DNA of 64,000 nucleotides, from the NCBI GenBank assembly GCA_020631815.1, contig JACKGW010000010.1:1-64000 (forward strand). The letters run 5' to 3'. The position numbers were made by a program, and so were the translations under genes. Positions 7,489 to 15,114 of this stretch are shown here, piece by piece. The notes under the pieces are model-generated. The model was not told the DNA's origin, did no database searches, and worked only from the letters and a program-made list of their open reading frames with translations. The stretch is from Planctomycetota bacterium (lineage in GTDB: Bacteria; Planctomycetota; PLA2; JAEUHO01). Each line of letters starts with the position of its first letter. Positions within the stretch are counted from its first letter, which is position 1.

Positions 7489-10428
7489 ATGTCCAAGCCC
7501 ACCGTCTTCCTGCTACTGGGGCTGGCCGTCCTTGTCGGCCTGTTCTTCGCCGTGGACCCCCTCGGCGTCCTGCCCGACTCCAAGCCCGCCGGCGACGGCG
7601 CGAGCGATTCGGTCGACGACGCGCTGCTCGGCGATGGGAGCGGCACCAAGCCCGGGCTGGCCACCACGGAAGGCGGGGTCGACCCGCTCACCGCGGCCTC
7701 CCGCGATCCCGAGGGCGAGATCGATCTCGGCCTCGGACCCGTGGTGGTGTTCGGCCAGGTGGATCAGCTGGACGGCGGCCCGCTCGGCGGCGCACGCGTC
7801 TCGGTCGAGCTGCTCGACCCCGAAGCTGGCGAGCGCGGCGTGCGCACGAGGCCCGACGGCATGTATCGCATCCGTGGCCTGCCCGAGGGCGTGCACACGG
7901 TCGTGGCGGCACACAAGGGCTTCCGCGCCAGCAGCCTCGTCACGCAGCCGCTGGCCGCCGAAACCGAGACCGAGCTACCCAAGCTCGTGCTCGAGCCGCG
8001 CAAGGACGAGCGCACGAACGTGCAGGTGCTGGTCACCGACTTCGAGGGCCGCGCCCTGCCGGGCGCGAAGATCCTGATCACCACCATGTCCTGGGACATG
8101 CATCTCGCGGCGGGCCCCGACGTGGCGGGCATCCCGGGCGTGCGTTTCAAGGCGGGGACGACGGACGCCGAGGGGCGTGTCGTGTTGGACGCTGTCGAGC
8201 CGGACGAGTACGACGTCGTCGCCTCGGCCACCGGCTACGCCACCGAAAGCCGCGATGGCGTGCTCGTGGCGGCCGGCACCACCCGGCGCATCGTGTTCCG
8301 CCTCGACAACTCGGTCACCATCCAAGGCCGGCTGACCGGACCCGAGAACGAGGGCGTGCGAGGCATGATCATGGGCATGCGCATGCCCACGTGGGCCTCG
8401 AGCTTGCCCGCGCAGAGCAGCGCCGACGGCACCTTCGTGCTCGACGGCCTGAAGCCCGGCGACCACATGGTCGTGGGCTACGCAGAGGGCCAAGGCCAGA
8501 CGATGGCGCCGGCCAAGGCGCCGGGCACGGGCCTCACGCTGCGCTTGGCGGGCGCCGGCACCGTCAAGGGTCGCGTCCTCGACACGGAAGGCGAGCCCGT
8601 CGCCACGGCGCACGTCCGCCCGTTCCAGAGCACGTACTTCTCGTACTGGTACTCGCAGATCTTCCCGGTCGGCCCCGACGGCACGTTCACGCTGTCCCTG
8701 CCCAAGGGCGACTGGGAGCTGCGCGTCGAGGCGGACGATGGCCGCGTCTCCGAAGACACCAAGGTCAAGGTCGAGATCGGCGAGACGAGCGAAGTCGAGA
8801 TCACGATGCCCCCCATCCTGGTGGTGCGCGGCATCGTCGTGGACAGCGACGGTCGCCACGTCGAAGGCGCGGACGTCTACGTGATGCAGGGCGGCTTCCC
8901 GCCCACGCCGTCGCGCGAGTTTTGGGCCCGGAGCGACGACGAAGGTCGCTTCGAGATCGCAGGGCTTCCCGCGGGCTCCGTGGGCCTGCACGTCGACCAC
9001 CCCGCGTACTCGAAGGGCACGTTCGAGGCCGTGGCCGCGCCACGCGAGAAGGCCGCCGCCGTCCGTGTCGTGGTGACGCCCGGCGCGATCCTCGAGGGCA
9101 CGGTGAGCGACTCGGACGGCAACCCGGTCGCGGGCCAGCAGGTCACGGCGATGCCCGAGGGCTCGTACATGGAGTCCGTGGCCACGTGGACCTCGGCAGA
9201 CGGCCGCTACCGCTTGGCGCCGCTCGACGCGAAGAAGTGGTCGATCGGCGTCGGGCCGCTCGGCGCCCCGAGTGCCAGCGAGAGCGTCAACCTGGTCGGC
9301 GGAGCGACGTCCGTCGTGAACTTGACGCTTCCCGCCACGACGGGGGTGCTGACGGGGCTCGTGCGCATCGGCGGCGCACCGGCCGTCGGCGCCGAGGTCG
9401 TCGTGTCCGACGCCCGCGACATCGGCAGCGGCCGCGCCACGACGGACGAAGAGGGCCGCTTCCGCGTGGAAGGCCTGGCCCTTGGTCCTGTCCGCGTCTC
9501 GGCCACGGCGCCAGGTGGCGCGCGCGGCAACGAGAGCGTGTCGATCCCCAAGGACTCGGGCACGGCCGACATCACGATCGACATCGGCACGGCCACGTTC
9601 CGCGCACGCGTCGTGGACGGTGATGGCACCCCTCTCTCGGGCGTGTTCTCCAACCTCGAGAACCCCGAAGCCACCCAGGGTGAGGACGCCCGCTGGCGCC
9701 CGCTCCCACAGACGGGAGCCGACGGCGTAATCCTCGCGACGGGCGTGGCCCCGGGTCGCTGGCGTCTACGTGCCTCGGAGTCCGCGCACGCCAACTACCT
9801 GAGCCAGCCCTTCGAGATCGCCGAGGGCGGCACCGTGGACCTCGGCACGATCGTGATGCGGCGCGCCGCCGAGATCCGCGGCCGCGTGACGGACGACGTG
9901 GGCAGTGTGGTCGAGAACGCCACCGCCAGCGTCAAGCGCCCCAACGGCGAGCCGGTGTTCCTGTTCAGCACGGCCACGACCGGCAGCGACGGACGCTTCG
10001 TGCTGCGCGGCATCGAGGCCGGCAGCTACCGGCTGCGCGTGGAAGCGCTGGGGCACGCGCCCTACGAGGCGCCGATCGAGGTGCCGGAAGAGGGTGTCGA
10101 AGCCAACGCCGTGCTCCCGCGCGGCGGCGGCATCACGTTCCAGGTGCGCTCGACCGACGACGAGCCGGTCGGCAGCGCGCGGCTCGTGCTCTACGACGCC
10201 GCAGGTCAGGTCGTGATGCGCACGCTCTCGATCGTGAACTTCACCGACAGCGGCGTCCGCTACACGGGCCCCGACGGCACGGCGGTCATCGACGACCTCG
10301 CCGCCGGCGGCTACCGCGTGGCGGCCGAGCGTGACGGCTACGAAATGGACGGCCTCCCCGTGGCCGTCAACGTCCAGTCCGGTGAGCGCAGCCCCGTGCA
10401 GATCCTGTTGCGGAAGAAGGCCGAGTAG
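7489..10428 (+). CDS. Membrane-anchored protein of tandem carboxypeptidase-regulatory-like domains
   Basis: 979 residues. A hydrophobic N-terminal segment (about 5-22) acts as signal anchor or uncleaved signal. The rest is a chain of some nine or ten beta-sandwich repeats of 80-95 residues, each with the typical G.V.D..G.P..GA.V core and a D..G.F...GL.PG turn, i.e. CarboxypepD_reg / CnaB-like folds. No catalytic domain is visible. Such chains act as extracellular stalks or adhesion scaffolds. GGGGAG stands seven bases before the ATG. The gene is divergent from the GntR operon and followed closely by the next gene on the same strand. Confidence 0.85.
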   Translation: MSKPTVFLLLGLAVLVGLFFAVDPLGVLPDSKPAGDGASDSVDDALLGDGSGTKPGLATTEGGVDPLTAASRDPEGEIDLGLGPVVVFGQVDQLDGGPLGGARVSVELLDPEAGERGVRTRPDGMYRIRGLPEGVHTVVAAHKGFRASSLVTQPLAAETETELPKLVLEPRKDERTNVQVLVTDFEGRALPGAKILITTMSWDMHLAAGPDVAGIPGVRFKAGTTDAEGRVVLDAVEPDEYDVVASATGYATESRDGVLVAAGTTRRIVFRLDNSVTIQGRLTGPENEGVRGMIMGMRMPTWASSLPAQSSADGTFVLDGLKPGDHMVVGYAEGQGQTMAPAKAPGTGLTLRLAGAGTVKGRVLDTEGEPVATAHVRPFQSTYFSYWYSQIFPVGPDGTFTLSLPKGDWELRVEADDGRVSEDTKVKVEIGETSEVEITMPPILVVRGIVVDSDGRHVEGADVYVMQGGFPPTPSREFWARSDDEGRFEIAGLPAGSVGLHVDHPAYSKGTFEAVAAPREKAAAVRVVVTPGAILEGTVSDSDGNPVAGQQVTAMPEGSYMESVATWTSADGRYRLAPLDAKKWSIGVGPLGAPSASESVNLVGGATSVVNLTLPATTGVLTGLVRIGGAPAVGAEVVVSDARDIGSGRATTDEEGRFRVEGLALGPVRVSATAPGGARGNESVSIPKDSGTADITIDIGTATFRARVVDGDGTPLSGVFSNLENPEATQGEDARWRPLPQTGADGVILATGVAPGRWRLRASESAHANYLSQPFEIAEGGTVDLGTIVMRRAAEIRGRVTDDVGSVVENATASVKRPNGEPVFLFSTATTGSDGRFVLRGIEAGSYRLRVEALGHAPYEAPIEVPEEGVEANAVLPRGGGITFQVRSTDDEPVGSARLVLYDAAGQVVMRTLSIVNFTDSGVRYTGPDGTAVIDDLAAGGYRVAAERDGYEMDGLPVAVNVQSGERSPVQILLRKKAE

Positions 10429-10497
10429 CGCCACCGCCCCCTCGGACCGCCTCGCGCCTCGGGGTATCGTGCCGCGGTCGACAGGAGGAGGCCGACC

Positions 10498-11124
10498 GTG
10501 GGGAATCGTGCAGGTGCGAGGCTGTTCGGGCTCTTGATCCTCGTGGGCATGCTGTTCCTGCCCGTGATGTCGTGCGGCATGATCGAGTTCAAGGGGCACG
10601 AGCTGGCTCGCAACACGACGCCGGACGGCGACGCGATGCTTGCGGGCATGACGCAGCTTGCCAACCAGGCCAAGAAGACCGCCTTGAAGAGCGGTCGGCT
10701 CTCGGAGGAGGAGATCGCCGAGCTGGATGCCGAGCCCGACCTGCCGATGCCGGCGGGTCTGGACAAGGAGTCCTCCAAGACCATGTTCTCGGGCAAGCAC
10801 GGCTGGCTGCACATCCTCTACATCGGGCTGCTTGTCCTGGGCGGCCTCGTGCTGCTCGTCGGCCCCGTGGCCCCTGCGCGTGGGGTCGTCGGCCTGCTCG
10901 GCCTGGGCGGCTGGCTTCTGTTCCTGACACGCTTCGAGGCCATGTTCGAGAGCGAGGTGCCCGCGATCGGCATGAGTCTCTCGTGGGAAGCCGGCGCCTA
11001 TCTCGCGCTGGCGGGTTGGTGCGGCCTCCTCGTGCTCGGCGGCTTCCGCAACGCCCGCGAGATCTGGCAGACCCCGCACGCCGCTGACAGGTACCGGGGG
11101 GACCCCTCGCCGCCGGCCGGGTAG
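10498..11124 (+). CDS. Hypothetical multi-pass membrane protein
   Basis: 208 residues, GTG start supported by a strong AGGAGG nine bases upstream. The N-terminus is hydrophobic (about 8-27) and contains a cysteine at residue 26 in a context (LFLPVMSC) that only loosely resembles a lipobox. A charged segment of about 70 residues follows, then three further hydrophobic segments near 105-125, 128-146 and 165-185. I do not recognise a family. It lies 69 bases after the repeat protein and 10 bases before the nuclease gene, so it may be cotranscribed with either. Confidence 0.75.
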   Translation: MGNRAGARLFGLLILVGMLFLPVMSCGMIEFKGHELARNTTPDGDAMLAGMTQLANQAKKTALKSGRLSEEEIAELDAEPDLPMPAGLDKESSKTMFSGKHGWLHILYIGLLVLGGLVLLVGPVAPARGVVGLLGLGGWLLFLTRFEAMFESEVPAIGMSLSWEAGAYLALAGWCGLLVLGGFRNAREIWQTPHAADRYRGDPSPPAG

Positions 11125-11134
11125 GCTCGGGCCC

Positions 11135-12085
11135 GTGGCGGACCTGCAGAACACGTTCACTTGGTCGGTGTCGCGCGACAAGACGTTCGAGATGTGCGCG
11201 CGCCAGTACTGGTGGAACTACTACGGCAGCTGGGGCGGCTGGAGCCGCGACGCGGACCCCGAGGCGCGGCGCGCCTACATGTTCAAGAACCTCAGCAACC
11301 GCTGGGCGTGGGTCGGGACCGCGGTGCACGAGGCCATCGAAGGCCTGCTCAAGCGTCTCCAGCGGCGCGGCGGCCACGGCACGCTCGACTTCGAGGGCCG
11401 CGGCGACGAGGTCCGCCGGGAGCGCGAGCTGGAGCGCCTGACCGAGCGGATGCGCCGTGACTACGTGTCGTCGCGCGACGGCCGCTACCGCGACCAGCCC
11501 AAGAAGGCCTTCGGCTTGGTCGAGCACGAGTACAGCGAGCCGGTCTCGCGCGACGAGTGGGCGGCCATGAACGACAAGGCGCGCGCCGCCTTGGACGCCT
11601 TCCTCGTGTCGCCCCTCTTCGATGACGTCCGCTCCAGCGACCCGGCGCGCTGGCTGCCCATCGAGCAGCTGGACCAGTTCGACATGGAGGGTACGCCCGT
11701 CTGGGTGGTCCTCGACTTCGCAAGGCGCCTCGCCGACGACACGCTGCACATCTACGACTGGAAGACCGGCAAGATCGACCCCGAGGGCAACCGGCCGCAG
11801 CTGGGCTGCTACACCCTGTACGTGGGGCTTCGTCACGACGCGCCGCCCGCCAAGGTGGTCAACCACCTCGTGTACCTGGGGACGGACCTCACCGAGGTCA
11901 CCTTCACGCTCGACGAGAAGGACCTCGAAGCCACCAAGGACTTCATGCGCCAGAGCATCGCGCGGATGAAGGCACGTCTCGTGGACCCGGCCGCCAACGC
12001 AGCCCGGCGCGAGGACTTCCCGCTCACGGACGACCTCGCGCGCTGTGCGTCCTGCGCATTCCGCCGGCTCTGCGGACGGGAGTAG
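11135..12085 (+). CDS. PD-(D/E)XK nuclease of the RecB/Cas4 type with iron-sulfur cysteines
   Basis: 316 residues, GTG start. The N-terminal motif FEMCARQYWW supplies the first cysteine, and CASCAFRRLC at the very end supplies three more: the four-cysteine arrangement that holds a 4Fe-4S cluster in AddB/Cas4-type nucleases. The catalytic core is visible as an aspartate in WVVLDFARRL followed by IYDWKTGK, i.e. D...(D/E)XK with the trailing TGK, and EHEYSE further upstream. Such proteins (PF12705 family) cut single-stranded DNA in recombination or in CRISPR adaptation. No cas genes or CRISPR repeats are nearby, so this is a stand-alone family member. The downstream gene starts five bases after its stop. 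Confidence 0.88.
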   Translation: MADLQNTFTWSVSRDKTFEMCARQYWWNYYGSWGGWSRDADPEARRAYMFKNLSNRWAWVGTAVHEAIEGLLKRLQRRGGHGTLDFEGRGDEVRRERELERLTERMRRDYVSSRDGRYRDQPKKAFGLVEHEYSEPVSRDEWAAMNDKARAALDAFLVSPLFDDVRSSDPARWLPIEQLDQFDMEGTPVWVVLDFARRLADDTLHIYDWKTGKIDPEGNRPQLGCYTLYVGLRHDAPPAKVVNHLVYLGTDLTEVTFTLDEKDLEATKDFMRQSIARMKARLVDPAANAARREDFPLTDDLARCASCAFRRLCGRE

Positions 12086-12090
12086 GCGCA

Positions 12091-14535
12091 ATGCGCTGGG
12101 CCTCCAGCCTGGTCACGGCCTGCGGTCTGCTCCTCGCGGTCCTCGTCGCCGCGGCGGCTCCCGCACGTGCGGGCTCCACGATGGTGGTCGTGGACGGCGC
12201 TGCGGCCCGTGAGGACGAGACCCTGCGCGACCAAGCACGCCGCCTGACGCAGGCGCTCGTCGCGGCGGGCGACGACGTCCGCGTGGTCGTCGTGGCGTGG
12301 CGCGCTGGACGCGTCGACGTCGCCCACGACGAGGACGGGACGGCGTTCGGCGCGCGCGAGGCCTGGGCCGTGGCCGAGGACGCGGTGCCGCTGGACGTGC
12401 GCGAGGTGTTCCGCGTGGCGCTCGAGCGGCATCGTGCGTTGAAGCCCCTGCGGCTGATCACGCTCGGTCCCTTCGAGGACGACGACGACGTCAGCGATCC
12501 CGGACGGCTGTCGGCGCTCGGGCTGGCGACGAACCGCTGGAACGGCACGGCGCCGCTCAAGAGCCGCCTGCTGACTCCCGGACTGTCGGAACGCGGCGTG
12601 TCGCGGCTGACGGCGGATGGAGCGCCGACCCCCGAAGGGTGGATGCGCGACGGCTGGATCGTGCTCGGAACTGGCGCGCCCCGGGCCGAGGTGACGCCTT
12701 GGTCGCCCCTCGCCCCATCGCCTGTTCGCCGCGCCGTGGTCCGCGCGCCTCTAGACGTACTCCGGCTGGGCTCCCCGCCGTCCTTCGCCCTGCGCGTCGA
12801 TGTCGAGGGTGGGCGCGTCTGGGACGGCGAGCTGCACGCCGGTCCCCCGCTCGTCGTGGCGATCGGCGCCGATGCGGGCTCGTCGTCCGTCACCGTCTCC
12901 TTCGTGCGCGTCGATGCGGAGCGCGACGCCTGGCTGGCCTCTGCCCCCGAGCCCCTGGTCGTCACGTGGCCGTTGGCGCCGGACGGCCGCTTGGTGAGCG
13001 CCGAGCGCGAGGCGCCCCAGCCGTTCGCGGCGCGCCACGTGAAGGTCGGCGCGCCGGTCGAAGCTTCGTGGCAGCTCGAACGCACCGCCGTCGGTGGTGC
13101 ACGCTGGCGCCTGGATCCGGCGAGCCGCGTGGGGCTGCCCGACACGCTCGACATCGAGCTGGGCGACGAGGCGCCGCTTCCGGGACAGCCCGACGTGCTC
13201 GCAACGCCGCTGACGGTTCGGTTCGCGGCGCGTCCGGGCGTGGCCGTCGACACCCAGGGCGAGCTCGTGTTCGTCGTTGGCGACGGCTCCGTCACGGCGC
13301 GTCTGCCGGTGTCTGTCGAGGTCGTCCCCGACGTACTCGCGCTACGCGCGCCCGGCGGTGAGCTGCGCTTCGACGTGCCCGCCGCGCAGGCCGACGCACC
13401 GCTGGTCGTGCGCCTCGAGGCTGCCGGCCCCAACGCCCCCACCACGGCCACGCTCGTCACGACGAGCCAGCCGGCTTCGCTGCTCGAGGCGCTGGCCTTC
13501 GACGTGACGCTTCCCGCCGCCACGGTCCGCTGGAACGGACGTCAGCCTCTCGACGTGCCGGCCGGTGTCGAGGTGAGCGTGCGCGCCGTCGTGCGGGAGG
13601 GTGCGCGCCCGGAGGACTTGCTGGACGGCACGCTGACGCTGCAGCCCGCGGAAGCCGCGTTCGTCGAAGGCCGCCTCGACGTCGCCATCCACGTGCGACG
13701 CCCACGCTGGGTACGCGAGGGCGAGGGCCCGGTGCGCTACGACGTGGTCGATGGCGCCCTGCGGCCCGTGACGCCGCTCGCCGTCCGCTTGGAGGACGAG
13801 GGTGTCGACGGCGCCTGGCGCGCCGCGTGGCTCGACGCGCCCCCCACGGCCAGCTGGCCCGGCGAGGCGCTGCCGCTGGCGCTGGCCCCGGATGGGCCCG
13901 GACGCCACGTGTTGGCCGCCAAGGGTCCCTGGGCCGGCGACGACGCCAAGGTCTTCGACGACGTCGCGCTCTCTCGCGAGGTCGTCGTGACCGACCGCGT
14001 GGGACGCGAGGTCGTGCGAGTGCCCGTCGAGGTGCGGGTTGTGGCACGCTGGGGCAGCCGCGGCTGGCTCTTGGTGATCCTCGCGGCGCTGGCTCTCGTG
14101 CTGGGCGCCGTCATCCTGGCCGCGCTGCGGCCGCCGCCGGTCAAGGGCACGCTGCTCTACGCGGTGGAAGGTCTGGGCGGCACGGTGGGCCGACTCGACC
14201 TCGCGCCCGTGCGGCGCGGTCGCCGTGAAGTCCGCGCCGACGCCAAGGGCCGCCTCTCGTTGGACGGTCCGGGCAAGGCCATCTCCGTCATTCGCGCCGA
14301 GCGTGTGGGCGGCGTGGCTCTGGTCCCCACATCAGGCGGCGAGGAGCGACGCCTGCTGGTCGACGGGCTCACCTGGCAGAGCGGTCGCCATCGCTTGCGC
14401 TACGTGTCGGGCCGCGAGGCCGACGCTCCGCTGCCCACGGCCGACGAGCTGCCTGATCTCCTGGGCCGCGAGTTCGAGATGGACACGGGCCGCGTCCAGG
14501 AGGCGTGGGACGAGGCCGGCGGCGACGACGTGTAG
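12091..14535 (+). CDS. Secreted/anchored protein, VWA-like N-terminus and single C-terminal membrane segment
   Basis: 814 residues. Residues 1-27 are a clear signal peptide (LLLAVLVAAAAPARA). A von Willebrand A-like beginning follows (MVVVDGAAARED, then VRVVVVAW), but the DxSxS metal site is not present as such. A long beta-rich region extends to about 650, then one membrane helix (about 655-678, LLVILAALALVLGAVILAAL) and a roughly 130-residue tail. This layout is a large extracytoplasmic domain with a small cytoplasmic one. The function is unknown. It directly follows the nuclease gene but there is no functional link to see. Confidence 0.8.
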   Translation: MRWASSLVTACGLLLAVLVAAAAPARAGSTMVVVDGAAAREDETLRDQARRLTQALVAAGDDVRVVVVAWRAGRVDVAHDEDGTAFGAREAWAVAEDAVPLDVREVFRVALERHRALKPLRLITLGPFEDDDDVSDPGRLSALGLATNRWNGTAPLKSRLLTPGLSERGVSRLTADGAPTPEGWMRDGWIVLGTGAPRAEVTPWSPLAPSPVRRAVVRAPLDVLRLGSPPSFALRVDVEGGRVWDGELHAGPPLVVAIGADAGSSSVTVSFVRVDAERDAWLASAPEPLVVTWPLAPDGRLVSAEREAPQPFAARHVKVGAPVEASWQLERTAVGGARWRLDPASRVGLPDTLDIELGDEAPLPGQPDVLATPLTVRFAARPGVAVDTQGELVFVVGDGSVTARLPVSVEVVPDVLALRAPGGELRFDVPAAQADAPLVVRLEAAGPNAPTTATLVTTSQPASLLEALAFDVTLPAATVRWNGRQPLDVPAGVEVSVRAVVREGARPEDLLDGTLTLQPAEAAFVEGRLDVAIHVRRPRWVREGEGPVRYDVVDGALRPVTPLAVRLEDEGVDGAWRAAWLDAPPTASWPGEALPLALAPDGPGRHVLAAKGPWAGDDAKVFDDVALSREVVVTDRVGREVVRVPVEVRVVARWGSRGWLLVILAALALVLGAVILAALRPPPVKGTLLYAVEGLGGTVGRLDLAPVRRGRREVRADAKGRLSLDGPGKAISVIRAERVGGVALVPTSGGEERRLLVDGLTWQSGRHRLRYVSGREADAPLPTADELPDLLGREFEMDTGRVQEAWDEAGGDDV

Positions 14536-14544
14536 CGCCGTGCG

Positions 14545-15114
14545 CTACGCCTCTTCGTCGGTCGGCGGAGGACGGACCGGGCCGCTGTGCGGTGTCTCGG
14601 ACTCGTCGTCTTCTTCGACCCCCGCGTCAACCCGCTGGCGCTGCTCCTCGGCGAGCGTCAACGCCATGGTGACCGCTTCCTCGGCCGTGCGCGCTTCGGG
14701 CACGAAGCGGTCGAACAGCGCGCCGCGGTCCAAGCTCCACGTCTGCAGACCAACCACGGGCAGCCCGTGCTTCAGCGCGATCGCGATCTCCGAGAGCGTG
14801 CCGAGGCGCCCGCCGATGGCAATCGCTGCCTCGCCCGCCGTGGCCACCAGTACGTTGCGTGCATCCCCGAGGCCGCTGGGGATCACGTGGTCCACGTAGG
14901 GATTGGCGTGCCGCGCGTTGTACGTGCGCAAGATGCCGATCGTGGTGCCGCCGGCTTCCTTGGCGCCCATGCACACGGCTTCCATCACGCCGTAGAGCCC
15001 GCCGCACACGACGGTGACGCCATTCTCCGCCAGCAGCCGTCCCACCTCCGCGGCGAGGTTGTACTCGCGGCGCGTCGGGTGACCCGGCCCGAAGACGGCG
15101 ATCTGGCGCTTCAT
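14545..15114 (-). CDS. SLOG/LOG-domain nucleotide-binding protein (TIGR00725-like)
   Basis: 189 residues. A Rossmann-type core starts with IAVFGPG, followed by GGLYGVMEAVCMGAKEAGG and the phosphate-binding loop IGGRLGTLSEI with the GG.GTL.E signature of LOG/YvdD-like and MoCo-carrier proteins. In this superfamily the site binds nucleotides, cytokinin ribotides or molybdenum cofactor; which applies here is not decided by sequence. The last 30 residues are an acidic tail. The ATG at 15114 overlaps the upstream stop (ATGA), which overrides the longer upstream frame. Confidence 0.88.
   Translation of the reverse strand: MKRQIAVFGPGHPTRREYNLAAEVGRLLAENGVTVVCGGLYGVMEAVCMGAKEAGGTTIGILRTYNARHANPYVDHVIPSGLGDARNVLVATAGEAAIAIGGRLGTLSEIAIALKHGLPVVGLQTWSLDRGALFDRFVPEARTAEEAVTMALTLAEEQRQRVDAGVEEDDESETPHSGPVRPPPTDEEA

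Noticed and set aside
7489..10428. Peptidase function for the protein with carboxypeptidase-regulatory repeats
   Set aside because: Only the regulatory-type beta-sandwich repeats are present; there is no zinc carboxypeptidase domain.
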